Assembly: GCA_947629915.1 (NCBI GenBank)
Contig: CANRFN010000022.1
Location: 1 to 59,560, forward strand
Reading direction: 5' to 3'
DNA: 59,560 bases
From: an uncultured Oscillospiraceae bacterium
GTDB taxonomy: Bacteria > Bacillota > Clostridia > Oscillospirales > Oscillospiraceae
Numbering within the stretch: the stretch's first letter is position 1; every line of letters starts with the position of its first letter. Position numbers and translations under genes: made by a program. A model generated the notes under the pieces. That model was not told the DNA's origin. It was given only the letters and a program-made list of their open reading frames with translations, and made no database searches. This document shows, piece after piece, positions 50,430 through 59,139 of this stretch.

Positions 50430-50663
50430 AAACAAAAATCCCCCTCATGCCATACAGCATGAGAGGCGAATACACTCCGCGGTTCCACTCTCGTTTGTCA
50501 CTCTCGGCGATAACGCTGCCACGCGGGAGGTCGCCCTCCTCGCTCCCGTCCTGCACTTCATCGGTACGCCTCCGAGGGCCGCTTTCAGCCGGTGACGGCC
50601 CCTCTCTGCCGGAAGTTCGTGCCAACTACTCTGGAACGCTCCTCGCGATTTCTTCGTTCTGAG
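50430..50663 (-). promoter_or_regulatory. T-box riboswitch, probably cysteine-specific
   Basis: The leader carries the T-box sequence GAGTGGAACCGCGGAG (50490-50475), which pairs with the tRNA acceptor end. A terminator hairpin follows (50463-50444) with ATTTTTGTTTTT. Upstream are stem-I elements, including the GGCCGUCACCGGCUGAAAG region. A UGC codon at 50555-50553 is a plausible specifier for tRNA-Cys, in keeping with the cysE-cysS cargo. Confidence 0.85.
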
Positions 50664-50669
50664 CCAGTA

Positions 50670-50698
50670 TATTAGCACCGGCGGGAAAAGGTGTCAAG
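50670..50698 (-). promoter_or_regulatory. Promoter of the T-box/cysE-cysS operon
   Basis: On the minus strand TTGACA (50698-50693), 17 bases, TAATAT (50675-50670). Confidence 0.85.
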
Positions 50699-51110
50699 GG
50701 CAAAAGGGCCGATTTCAAAGCCGGTTTCCGGGCTGTTCTCGGCAATTCGCAGCGGTTCGGTCCCAGAAAAGGGCAATCGGCAATGATTTATTCCCATCTG
50801 AGCACAATCTGCTGCCGGTCTGGGCAATCCGCATCCCGTCCCGTTTGAACCGGCAACTGCGCATTGAGCGGCAGGGCCATACCCTATCCCATAGCTTTTT
50901 CTCTTCTTTCTTTCCCCTTTTTGTGCCACCGGATCCATCTTCTGCAACCTTTCAAAACCAGCTTCAACATTTCGCACCCGTCTTAGGAAATCGTTCTGAT
51001 TCTGCGTGCTTTTTTGGCGATTCTGCCACTTTTCTTAGGTTTTCATTCCGTATAAAATAGCGGGACCTGTGTATGCCTCTGATCTGGAGCGTCAGGGGCA
51101 GGAAAGGAGA
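50699..51110. other. Divergent intergenic region before the ABC exporter
   Basis: No gene seen. The right part is AT-rich, with CTTAGG twice (near 50984 and 51035) and a -10-like TATAAAAT at 51051-51058 that may serve the exporter, though no good -35 is present. A hairpin, GCCTCTGA with TCAGGGGC (51074-51098), lies in the leader just before the GGAG site. Confidence 0.4.
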
Positions 51111-51122
51111 TGCCCAAGTTAA

Positions 51123-52862
51123 ATGTTACGCAAACTCTTCCGCTCCGTCCGGGAGTTTTTCGCTCCCGCTGCTGCAACCCCGATTCTCGTATCCTTCGAA
51201 GTGATCGGCGAATGCGTCATCCCCCTGGTGATGACCAAGCTGATCCAGGAGATCCAGAACGGCTGCGGCCAAGATGCGATTATGAAATACGGCGGACTGC
51301 TGATCCTCCTGGCTGGCTTCTCACTGGTGATGGGCTGGGGTGCCGGCATGACCTGCGCCACCGCCTCCACCGGCTTTGCAAGAAACCTGCGGAAGGACCT
51401 CTTCTATGCGGTGCAGGGATTTTCCTTCGGCAACATAGACAAGTTCTCCACCTCATCCCTGGTGACCCGTCTCACCACCGATGTGACGAACATCCAGATG
51501 GCCTTTATGATGCTGATCCGGGGCGCCATCCGCTCTCCCCTGATGCTGGTGTTCAGCTTTTTCATGGCGTATTACATCGGCGGCCCCATGGCCTTTGTCT
51601 TCCTCTTCACCATCCCGGTGCTGTTCACCGGCCTGGCCCTGGTGATCAAGTTCACCATGCCCCTCTTCCGCCGGGTCTTCAAGAAGTACGATGCCCTGAA
51701 CGAGTCCATCCAGGAGAACGTCCAGGCCATGCGGGTGGTAAAGTCCTTCGTCCGGGAGGACTACGAGAAGAAGAAGTTCAACGCCGCCGCAGAGGACGTC
51801 TGCATTGACTTCACCCGGGCCGAGAAAATCTTGGCCCTGAACAGCCCCATCATGCAGTTCTGCGTGTACACCGGCATGGTGGCCCTGTCCTCCATCGGCT
51901 CCTATGTGATCATCTCCACCGGCGGGGAGGCCCTGGATGTGGCCCGCCTCTCCTCCCTCATGACGTACAGCTTTCAGATCCTCATGAGCCTCATGATGCT
52001 GTCCATGGTGTTCGTGATGATCACCATGTCCATCGAGTCCGGCAACCGGATCGTGGAGGTGCTGGAGGAGCAGTCCACCATCACCAGCCCGGAAAACGCC
52101 GTGAAAACCGTGAAGGACGGCTCCATCGACTTCGACCACGTCTCCTTCCGGTACTCTGAGCGGGCAGAGCGCATGGCCCTGGCCAACGTGGACCTGCACA
52201 TCCGCTCCGGGGAGACCATCGGCATTCTGGGCGGCACCGGCTCCTCCAAGTCCACCCTGATCCAGCTGATCTCCCGCCTCTATGACGCCACCGAGGGCAG
52301 CGTCAAGGTGGGCGGCGTGGATGTCCGGGATTACGACCTCGTTGCCCTCCGGGACGCCGTGTCTGTGGTGCTGCAGAAGAACGTACTGTTCGCCGGCACC
52401 ATCAAGGAGAACCTCCGCTGGGGCGACATCCAGGCCACAGATGAGGAACTGGTCCACGCCTGTGAGCTGGCCCAGGCCGATGAGTTCATCCGCCAGTTCC
52501 CGGACGGCTACGACACCCACATCGAACAGGGCGGCACCAACGTGTCCGGCGGCCAGAAGCAGCGGCTCTGCATCGCGAGGGCCCTGCTGAAAAAGCCCAA
52601 GGTGCTGATCCTGGACGACTCCACCTCCGCCGTAGATACCAAGACGGACGCTTTGATCCGCAAGGCCTTCCGGGAGTTCCTGCCGGAGACCACCAAGATC
52701 ATCGTGGCCCAGCGGGTGGCCTCCGTGGAGGATGCGGACCGCATTCTCATCATGGACAAAGGCACCGTGGTGGCCGTGGGCAACCATGACGAGCTCATGA
52801 AGACCAACGCCATCTACCAGGAGATCTACCGCTCTCAGACGAAGGGAGGGGACAAGGAATGA
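51123..52862 (+). CDS. Heterodimeric ABC exporter, degenerate-site subunit
   Basis: A 579-residue half-transporter with six membrane segments and an ATPase. Walker A is GGTGSSKST, with Ser in place of the usual last Gly. The signature is VSGGQKQRLCIARA and Walker B is VLILDDSTSAVD, with Asp in place of the catalytic Glu. This is the pattern of BmrC/LmrC-type subunits, whose own site hydrolyses ATP poorly. GGAG lies upstream of ATG 51123. The next gene overlaps by 4 bases. Confidence 0.92.
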   Translation: MLRKLFRSVREFFAPAAATPILVSFEVIGECVIPLVMTKLIQEIQNGCGQDAIMKYGGLLILLAGFSLVMGWGAGMTCATASTGFARNLRKDLFYAVQGFSFGNIDKFSTSSLVTRLTTDVTNIQMAFMMLIRGAIRSPLMLVFSFFMAYYIGGPMAFVFLFTIPVLFTGLALVIKFTMPLFRRVFKKYDALNESIQENVQAMRVVKSFVREDYEKKKFNAAAEDVCIDFTRAEKILALNSPIMQFCVYTGMVALSSIGSYVIISTGGEALDVARLSSLMTYSFQILMSLMMLSMVFVMITMSIESGNRIVEVLEEQSTITSPENAVKTVKDGSIDFDHVSFRYSERAERMALANVDLHIRSGETIGILGGTGSSKSTLIQLISRLYDATEGSVKVGGVDVRDYDLVALRDAVSVVLQKNVLFAGTIKENLRWGDIQATDEELVHACELAQADEFIRQFPDGYDTHIEQGGTNVSGGQKQRLCIARALLKKPKVLILDDSTSAVDTKTDALIRKAFREFLPETTKIIVAQRVASVEDADRILIMDKGTVVAVGNHDELMKTNAIYQEIYRSQTKGGDKE

Positions 52863-54763
52863 GACCAGACAAACGCCCTCCCGTGAAGATCGGCGCCACC
52901 ATCGGCAGAATGCTGAAGATGCTCTACGGCTTCTACCCTGTCCTGCTGCCCGCCATCATCGTGTGCATTCTCTTCAGCGCCGCAGTGGGCGCCATTCCCT
53001 CCCTCTTCATGCAGAAGATCATGGCCGTGATCCTGGAATTTGTAGAGAGCCGGGATTGGGCCACCGCCGCCAAGACCATTCTTCCCCTGGTGGCCGTTCT
53101 GGCGGTGCTCTACGTGCTGTCCCTCATCAGCGTGTTCGCCTGGAACCGGATGATGGCCGTCATGACCCAGGGCACCTTGAAAAAGCTCCGCTGCCGCATG
53201 TTTGACGGCATGCAGGACCTGCCCATCCGCTATTTCGACACCAACCACCACGGGGACATCATGTCCTTCTACACCAACGACACCGATACCCTCCGCCAGC
53301 TGATCTCCCAGTCCCTGCCCAACCTTCTGAACTCCGGCATCACGGTGATCACCAACTTCGCCATCATGCTGTGGTTCAGCATCCCCCTCACCCTGGTGGT
53401 ACTGCTGGGGGTGGCCATCATGGTGGTGGTGACCCGGAAAGTGGGCGGCGGCTCGGCCAAGTACTTCCAGCGCACCCAGCGGTCTGTGGGCCGCCTGGAG
53501 GGCTTTGTGGAGGAGATGATGGAGGGCCAGAAGGTGGTAAAGGTGTTCAACCACGAGGAGGAGTCCAAGAAGGACTTCGACCGCTACAACGACCAGCTCT
53601 TCGATGACACCTGCAAGGCCAACCGCTACGCCAACACCCTGATGCCCATTCTGAACAACATGGGCCACCTGATCTATGCGGCCTGCGCCATGGTGGGCGG
53701 CCTGCTGCTGATCCTGAACGCCCCCAACCCCTGCATCTCCGGCATGTCCATCAGCATCTCCATCGTGGTGCCCTTCCTGAACATGACCCGCCAGTTCTCC
53801 GGCTCCATCAGCCAGGTGTCTCAGCAGGTGAACCCGATCGTCATGGGCATGGCCGGCGCCCAGCGCGTCTTCGACCTCATGGACCAGCTGCCCGAGACCG
53901 ATGAGGGCACCGTCACGCTGGTAAACGCCAAGGAACAGGCGGACGGCAGCTACAAGGAGTGCCAGGAGCGCACCAACGTCTGGTGCTGGAAGGTTCCCCA
54001 GGCAGACGGCAGCTGCCAGTACGTCCGCCTCCGGGGCGATGTCCGCTTCAAGAACGTGGACTTCGGCTATGTGCCGGAGAAGACGGTGCTCCACGACATC
54101 ACCCTCTACGCAGAGCCCGGCCAGAAGGTGGCCTTTGTGGGGGCCACCGGCGCCGGCAAGACCACCATCACCAACCTCATCAACCGCTTCTACGACATCT
54201 CCAACGGCACCATCACCTACGATGGCATCGACATCATGCACATCAAGAAGGCGGACCTCCGCCACTCGCTGGGCATCGTGCTGCAGGACACCAACCTCTT
54301 TACCGGCACCGTGATGGAGAACATCCGGTACGGCAACCTGGACGCCTGCGATGAGGAGTGCATCGCCGCGGCCCGCCTCGCCGGCGCCCACGACTTCATC
54401 ACCCGGCTGCCGGACGGGTACAACACCATGCTCACCGGCAACGGCGCCAACCTGTCTCAGGGACAGCGGCAGCTGCTGGCCATCGCCCGGGCCGCCGTGG
54501 CAGATCCCCCGGTGATGATCCTGGACGAGGCCACCTCCTCCATCGACACCCGCACCGAGGCCATTGTCCAGGCGGGTATGGACGCCCTCATGACAGGACG
54601 CACCGTGTTCGTCATCGCCCACCGCCTGTCCACCGTCCAGAACTCCAACGTCATCATGGTGCTGGAGAACGGCAGGATCATCGAGCGCGGCACCCATGAC
54701 CAGCTCATCGCCCAGAAGGGCAAGTACTATCAGCTGTACACCGGCGCCTTCGAGCTGGAGTGA
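52859..54763 (+). CDS. Heterodimeric ABC exporter, catalytic subunit
   Basis: A 634-residue partner with six membrane segments (about residues 15-310), then an insert of about 40 residues before the ATPase (KEQADGSYKECQERTN), seen in BmrD/LmrD-type subunits. The ATPase has Walker A GATGAGKTT, signature LSQGQRQLLAIARA and Walker B VMILDEATSSID with the catalytic Glu. It would export drugs, peptides or lipids with the upstream subunit. ATGA overlap start. Confidence 0.92.
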   Translation: MRPDKRPPVKIGATIGRMLKMLYGFYPVLLPAIIVCILFSAAVGAIPSLFMQKIMAVILEFVESRDWATAAKTILPLVAVLAVLYVLSLISVFAWNRMMAVMTQGTLKKLRCRMFDGMQDLPIRYFDTNHHGDIMSFYTNDTDTLRQLISQSLPNLLNSGITVITNFAIMLWFSIPLTLVVLLGVAIMVVVTRKVGGGSAKYFQRTQRSVGRLEGFVEEMMEGQKVVKVFNHEEESKKDFDRYNDQLFDDTCKANRYANTLMPILNNMGHLIYAACAMVGGLLLILNAPNPCISGMSISISIVVPFLNMTRQFSGSISQVSQQVNPIVMGMAGAQRVFDLMDQLPETDEGTVTLVNAKEQADGSYKECQERTNVWCWKVPQADGSCQYVRLRGDVRFKNVDFGYVPEKTVLHDITLYAEPGQKVAFVGATGAGKTTITNLINRFYDISNGTITYDGIDIMHIKKADLRHSLGIVLQDTNLFTGTVMENIRYGNLDACDEECIAAARLAGAHDFITRLPDGYNTMLTGNGANLSQGQRQLLAIARAAVADPPVMILDEATSSIDTRTEAIVQAGMDALMTGRTVFVIAHRLSTVQNSNVIMVLENGRIIERGTHDQLIAQKGKYYQLYTGAFELE

Positions 54764-54805
54764 GTGAGAAGGCGGCAACCAAAAAGCCAGGCAATCCAGA
54801 CATAA

Positions 54806-54852
54806 AAAGCCGCCCGGGTATCTGCTCTCGCAGATGCCCGGGCGGCTTTCTG
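54806..54852. terminator. Bidirectional terminator between exporter and anti-sigma genes
   Basis: A stem of about 20 bp (54806-54825 with 54830-54849) with a 4-base loop, A-rich on the left and T-rich on the right, so it works in both directions. Confidence 0.88.
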
Positions 54853-54866
54853 CACACAGGGCGCCG

Positions 54867-55571
54867 TCACCCAGGGATGGCGGACACTACCTCCTGTACC
54901 GCGCCCTCTACCGATGCGGTGTTTTCTCCCTCCGCGGCATACCAGCACCAGGCAAACCCGTCCTGGTCCCAGAGGGCGTAGGGCTGATCTTCGTAGGTGA
55001 AGATGGAAATGGAGATGTCTTCCACGGGAAATGTCTCCACCAGTTCCCCGCCGTAGATGCCGCTGATGTCCTCCCCCGCGGGGCCGATGGCCAGTTCCGT
55101 ACCGTCTGTATAGGACACCCGGCCCAGCGCCGGCACCGGGCCGTACTGGATCACCGTGCAGGTCTCCGGAGTTCTCCCGGGCAGCACCGGGAACGCGTGT
55201 CCCATGGCCTCTCCCACCGCCTCCGGGGAGCCCAGGTCCTGCATGGGGTTGGGGATCTGCACTTCGCCGTTGGAGTTCTCTCCGGGGTCTGCTCCCAGCA
55301 CCGGCTCCGTCTGAACGGTCTCCGGCTCCGTATCCACTGGGGCGGGATCGATTGTCCCAGACCTCCCCATCCGGATGAGCAGGCCCACGGCCAGCACCGC
55401 GCTGAGGCAGGCCGCCACCGGCAGGGCGAAACGGCGCAGGAGGCCTCCCGGGCGCCGCTGTTCCGCCTGTCTGGCCTTGTCCAGCGCCTCTTTGCCGTCT
55501 ATGGCAAGGGCCTCATGGATATGTCTCTCCGAGATCTGTCCCATGGCATCGCTGAATGATGTATCTTTCAT
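54867..55571 (-). CDS. Putative anti-sigma factor
   Basis: A 234-residue single-span membrane protein. The first ~48 residues are cytoplasmic (HIHEALAIDGKEALDKARQ), one membrane segment lies at about 49-68, a Thr/Pro/Glu linker follows, then an outside domain of about 130 residues. It overlaps the ECF sigma gene by 4 bases and follows it, the usual sigma/anti-sigma order. No zinc-binding anti-sigma motif was seen, so the role rests on context. Confidence 0.65.
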   Translation of the reverse strand: MKDTSFSDAMGQISERHIHEALAIDGKEALDKARQAEQRRPGGLLRRFALPVAACLSAVLAVGLLIRMGRSGTIDPAPVDTEPETVQTEPVLGADPGENSNGEVQIPNPMQDLGSPEAVGEAMGHAFPVLPGRTPETCTVIQYGPVPALGRVSYTDGTELAIGPAGEDISGIYGGELVETFPVEDISISIFTYEDQPYALWDQDGFAWCWYAAEGENTASVEGAVQEVVSAIPG

Positions 55572-56110
55572 ATGGCGTATCCCTCTTTTCTGAGATATTT
55601 CCGGAGCTTCTCCCGCAGCCGGTGGAGCTTCACCGAGACGTGGTTTTCCGTGAGGCCGAACCGCTGGGCCAGGGACGCCGGACTCTCCCAGAGGAAATAC
55701 CGGCGCACGAAGAGGGTCCGGCTCTCCACGTCCAGCCCGTCCAGGAAGGCGTCTATGGCGGCGCCCACGCCCTCATAGGCATCGTCCTGTACCGGGGCGG
55801 CCAGCAGCTCCAGGTCCTCCAGATCCGCCAGCGCCGTCTCATCCCGCTTCTTCCGGTGGGCCGTCCGCCAGCGGTCCAGGGCGATCTGGCGGACGACCTT
55901 GCAGAGAAAAGAGCGCAGATAGACAGGGCGGTAGGGCGGAATCGTCTTCCAGACTTTAAAGTAGCAGTCGTTCACGGCCTCCTCGGCGTCCCGCTGGGGC
56001 AGGATGTGCCCGGCAACAGAGAGCAGAAGAGCCCCATATTTGGACGAGAGGGCGTCCAGGCCCTCCGCATCCTTCGAAAACAGCAGCGACACGATTGCCT
56101 CGTCTTCCAT
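55568..56110 (-). CDS. ECF-type RNA polymerase sigma factor
   Basis: A 180-residue sigma factor. Region 2 covers about residues 18-90 (ILPQRDAEEAVNDCYFKVWK; RSFLCKVVRQIALDRWR). Region 4 covers about 120-175 (RTLFVRRYFLWESPASLAQR then the LTENHVSVKLHRLREKLR recognition helix). Regions 1 and 3 are missing, as in ECF factors. GGAGAG lies before ATG 56110. It is coupled to the downstream membrane protein. Targets unknown. Confidence 0.88.
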   Translation of the reverse strand: MEDEAIVSLLFSKDAEGLDALSSKYGALLLSVAGHILPQRDAEEAVNDCYFKVWKTIPPYRPVYLRSFLCKVVRQIALDRWRTAHRKKRDETALADLEDLELLAAPVQDDAYEGVGAAIDAFLDGLDVESRTLFVRRYFLWESPASLAQRFGLTENHVSVKLHRLREKLRKYLRKEGYAI

Positions 56111-56169
56111 AGCTGTCTTCTCTCCTTCCACACGCGTGTTCACCCCTGTTAACGACAGTTCCTCCCCCC

Positions 56170-56199
56170 ATCTTACACGTCTCTCCCCCAAAACTTCAA
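56170..56199 (-). promoter_or_regulatory. Promoter of the ECF sigma operon
   Basis: On the minus strand TTGAAG (56199-56194), 18 bases, TAAGAT (56175-56170). Confidence 0.55.
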
Positions 56200-56216
56200 C
56201 TTTTTTCGGGCAAGCC

Positions 56217-56255
56217 AAAAGGCCGGCGCCGGACCGTTCCGGTCCCGCGCCGGCC
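56217..56255 (-). terminator. Terminator of the DUF5688 array
   Basis: A stem of about 15 bp with one unpaired base (56221-56236 with 56240-56255), followed on the minus strand by TTTT. Confidence 0.82.
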
Positions 56256-56277
56256 GTTTTATCCGGTTCGCCGCCTC

Positions 56278-57216
56278 TCAGGCGGCCAGCTCCAGCGTGC
56301 CGCTGCCGCAGCGGTACCGGTACAGGCTATCCGAGAGCACCGTGTTGTGGGACACCACCGTGGGGGTGCAGTTCCCCGCGATCACAGAGGCCTGGAGCAT
56401 CACCGGCAAGTCCAGCTCCCCGCTGTCCCGGCGCACCAGAAACTCGTGGATGCTGGTGGGCACCACGAAATAGTCTCCGCCCAGCTTCTCCCCCAGGGCC
56501 TGCAGCACCTCCGGGATCAGGAGCAGCGCCGCGCCGTTGATCCGGATCGTGTTGGAGACGGTGTACGCCCCGGGGTCTGCCATGCAGCTCTGCTCCAGGG
56601 GCCTGCCGTACCAGGCGCCGTACTTTCGGAGCTGGGCGCACATCTTGTCCGTCCGGATCACCTCCACCCCGAAGTTTCGCACCGTGTTCTCCCGGGCCGC
56701 GGCGTAGAGCTCTGGCACCGTGAGGCCCAGCATCTGCACCTCCCGCCACCGGAGAAGGGTGGTGAGCAAGGTGCCCCGCCTCACCGGCTCCAGTGGCACC
56801 CGAAACACCCCGGCCAGGTCCAGGTGTTCCACATGGGGACAGTGCTCCATCATGCGGGCGTTGGTCTCCCGGTTCAGCACCTGCAGCACCACCCGCTCCA
56901 GCACGCGCTCCCGGGTGTACAGCGGGCTGGCTCCCGGTCTCGGGTTCTGAATTCTCTGGAGCCTGGCCTGCAGCATGGCCGCCGCCGCGTTGGCCATCTC
57001 CTCCACCGGCGCGTTCTCCGGCAAATCCAGCATATCCACCCCCGGCGGCTGGGCGACATGGGGCAGCTGCACACAGATGGACACCGTCTCCCGGTTGGTG
57101 CGGTACGTGTTGCAGATCGCGAAGGGGACCTCCTCCCCGAACATCTCCCGCAGCAGCGGCAGGATCGCCTCCGCGGTCTGCCGCAGCTGCTCCAGATTCT
57201 GATCCTTCATACGCAT
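56278..57216 (-). CDS. DUF5688 family protein, copy 1
   Basis: A 312-residue cytoplasmic protein of unknown function, last of a tandem array. It starts with the family N-terminus LRQTAEAILPLLREMFGEE, then NRETVSICVQLPHV, YTRERVLERVVLQVLNRET, HLDLAGVFRVPLEP and LLLIPEVLQALGEKLGGDYF. The C-terminus differs from the copies at 58060 and 59140 in lacking the tryptophan-rich WLQ block but keeps LSDSLYRYR. ATG 57216 lies 16 bases after the previous stop; a second Met at 57210 is possible. Confidence 0.75.
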   Translation of the reverse strand: MRMKDQNLEQLRQTAEAILPLLREMFGEEVPFAICNTYRTNRETVSICVQLPHVAQPPGVDMLDLPENAPVEEMANAAAAMLQARLQRIQNPRPGASPLYTRERVLERVVLQVLNRETNARMMEHCPHVEHLDLAGVFRVPLEPVRRGTLLTTLLRWREVQMLGLTVPELYAAARENTVRNFGVEVIRTDKMCAQLRKYGAWYGRPLEQSCMADPGAYTVSNTIRINGAALLLIPEVLQALGEKLGGDYFVVPTSIHEFLVRRDSGELDLPVMLQASVIAGNCTPTVVSHNTVLSDSLYRYRCGSGTLELAA

Positions 57217-57232
57217 GTGCAGCAGCCCCGCC

Positions 57233-57496
57233 TCAGGCGTCTGCCAGGGACTGCAGCCCCTGGGCGCGGCTGTACCGGTAGAAGTGGTCCCGGAGCGCGG
57301 GCCATTCGGGGGTCTGCTGAAGCCAGTCCCAGAAGCGCAGCACTCCCGCCAGGCCCACCCAGATCGCCACGGAGACGGCATCGATGGAGAAGCTGTCCAC
57401 AACCCGGAACTGCACCGCCTCCCCCATCATCACCTGCAGCAGCGGCAAAATCAGAAAAGCCAGCTGCCGCATCTTCCCTCTGCTCTGCTCATCCAT
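57233..57496 (-). CDS. Internally deleted DUF5688 paralogue
   Basis: An 87-residue open frame joining the two ends of the family. The N-terminal 45 residues (MRQLAFLILPLLQVMMGEA) align with the start of copy 1 and of the 58060 copy. The last 36 (FWDWLQQTPEWPALRDHFYR) align with the C-terminus of the 58060 copy. About 220 central residues are gone, with the frame kept. ATG 57496 aligns with the 58060 start and shares its leader; the frame also runs to a GTG at 57508. It may be a small functional protein or a remnant. Confidence 0.6.
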   Translation of the reverse strand: MDEQSRGKMRQLAFLILPLLQVMMGEAVQFRVVDSFSIDAVSVAIWVGLAGVLRFWDWLQQTPEWPALRDHFYRYSRAQGLQSLADA

Positions 57497-57690
57497 ACAT
57501 TTGCGCACTCCGCCTGTGCGCGAAGCTCTCTTTCCTCCTCTATCTTGAAATCAGACTGTATCTTTTGGTCGCGACTGGATTGTCTAAAGGGGCAGGAGGC
57601 CCCAGAGGCCGCCGGAGCAGCAGGGCCTCTCCAGCAGATTCCCGATGCCTCCACCCCGCATCACCTGCTGTTCCGGGATTTCTCCCGGGC

Positions 57691-57954
57691 TCAGCCCTGC
57701 TTAGACACGCAGCTTACCTTCACCGTCAGGGCAATCCCCGTCCTCGGGTCCTCCACCTGAAAGTGCTTGGTTCCCTTCTCCTCGCCGGGGATGTCGCAGG
57801 CGGTGATCACCGCGTCCCCAGGCATGCTCGCCAGCAGCAGATACGGCAGAAGCGCGTCCGCCAGCTGGTTCACCTCGCTCGTGCTGCAGGTGTTCCGCTT
57901 GCTGTACCCCTTGTTCTTCCTCATCGCCACGTTCTTTGGACCCCGCCCTTGCAC
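57691..57954 (-). CDS. Small protein of unknown function in the DUF5688 array
   Basis: An 87-residue frame with a basic N-terminus (MRKNKGYSKRNTCSTSEVN) then LADALLPYLLLASMPGDAV and a C-terminus that looks like beta strands (FQVEDPRTGIALTVKVSC). GGAGGG lies 9 bases before GTG 57954; an internal ATG is at 57924. The middle recalls the DUF5688 N-terminus only weakly, so the relation is unproven. Confidence 0.5.
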   Translation of the reverse strand: MQGRGPKNVAMRKNKGYSKRNTCSTSEVNQLADALLPYLLLASMPGDAVITACDIPGEEKGTKHFQVEDPRTGIALTVKVSCVSKQG

Positions 57955-58059
57955 GAAGTCCTTCCCTCCTATCTTCGTAATAATAGGACAGCCTCCGTGA
58001 GGCGGCGTCCGTATGCGGTTGGATCCCTTGCGGGCGTGCTGTGCCGGGGCAGACCTGTC

Positions 58060-58983
58060 TCAGATGTCCGCGAGAGACAGTCCCTTGGTGCGGTGGTAGT
58101 AGTAGAGGTGGTCCGAGAGGGTCTTCCAGTCCCCGTGCCCCTGGAGCCACTGCACGAACATCTGCGGCGCCGAGGGGTCCCCGCTGTCCGGGTAGACCAG
58201 CATCATGTCCAGGTTGGGCACGGAGATGTAGTAGTTCTTCCCCATCCGCTCCCCCAGGGCCTCCAGCACCTCCGGGATCAGGAGATAGGACGCGCTGCCG
58301 GTGTGGCACCAGTTGTCCACGAAGTACCAGTAGTCCTCGCCCATGTCGGCGCGGGCCAGGGCGTGCCCGTAGGTCTGGCTGAACCGGTCCATCCGGGCGC
58401 TCATCTGGTCCAGCCGGCTCACCCGCACCCGGAGCTTTCTGAGGGTGTTCTTCTTGGCCGCCGCGTAGAGCTGGTCCGCCGTGAACCCCATGGCCTCCAT
58501 GTTGTCCTGCCGGATGAGGCACATCACCTGCTGCGGCAGGTCCATCTGCATGGGCACGCAGTACACGCCGGCCAGGTCCAGCGCCTTCACATGGGGGCAC
58601 CGGTCCAGCAGCACCGCGTTGCTCTTCTGGTTCACCACCTCCAGCACCACGTTCCGCAGCACGTACGCCGGGGTGATGGCATCCAGGTTCTCCGGGCGGA
58701 GGTTCTTCATCTGCCGCAGCCCGTCCTGGATCATCACCGCTGCCGCATCGGCCATCTCCTCCACGGTCTCCAGCTCCATCAGGTCCCGGACCTCCACCGC
58801 CGGCAGCACCATTGCCCCCGGCAGCTGCAGGCAGATCACCACGGCCGCCCGGTTCACCTGCAGATCCTCCTTGATGTCGATCTCCACGCCCTCCCCGAAC
58901 ATCTCCTGCAGCAGCGGCACAACCGCTTCCGCCGTCTGCCGGAGCTCCTCCATGCTGTACTCCTTCAAGCTGTACTCTTCCAT
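58060..58983 (-). CDS. DUF5688 family protein, copy 2
   Basis: A 307-residue full-length member. Blocks: ELRQTAEAVVPLLQEMFGEG, NRAAVVICLQLPG, YVLRNVVLEVVNQKSNAV, LDLAGVYCVPMQMD, SYLLIPEVLEALGERMGKNY and the C-terminal LSDHLYYYHRTKGLSLADI. ATG 58983 has no normal ribosome site close by. GAGGAGG lies 38 bases upstream, with a possible hairpin in between, an arrangement shared with the deleted copy. Function unknown. Confidence 0.75.
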   Translation of the reverse strand: MEEYSLKEYSMEELRQTAEAVVPLLQEMFGEGVEIDIKEDLQVNRAAVVICLQLPGAMVLPAVEVRDLMELETVEEMADAAAVMIQDGLRQMKNLRPENLDAITPAYVLRNVVLEVVNQKSNAVLLDRCPHVKALDLAGVYCVPMQMDLPQQVMCLIRQDNMEAMGFTADQLYAAAKKNTLRKLRVRVSRLDQMSARMDRFSQTYGHALARADMGEDYWYFVDNWCHTGSASYLLIPEVLEALGERMGKNYYISVPNLDMMLVYPDSGDPSAPQMFVQWLQGHGDWKTLSDHLYYYHRTKGLSLADI

Positions 58984-59139
58984 ACCTTTGCGAGCCTCGC
59001 CATCGCGGCAAAGCTCTCTTTCCTCCTCTCGTTCGATTGAGGGACTCGTCTCAGAGAGGCAGGCCCCCTCTGCCGTTAGAATATCATAAGGTGTGTCCCA
59101 GGGTTTTCTTGCTTTTTGCAGAGCTGCGAACGCACTGCC

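Noticed and set aside
56137..56152. TTAACA-GGGG-TGAACA on the minus strand, like the response-regulator operator
   Set aside because: Spacing is 4, not 5, and it lies downstream of the predicted -10, so it does not fit the activator layout.
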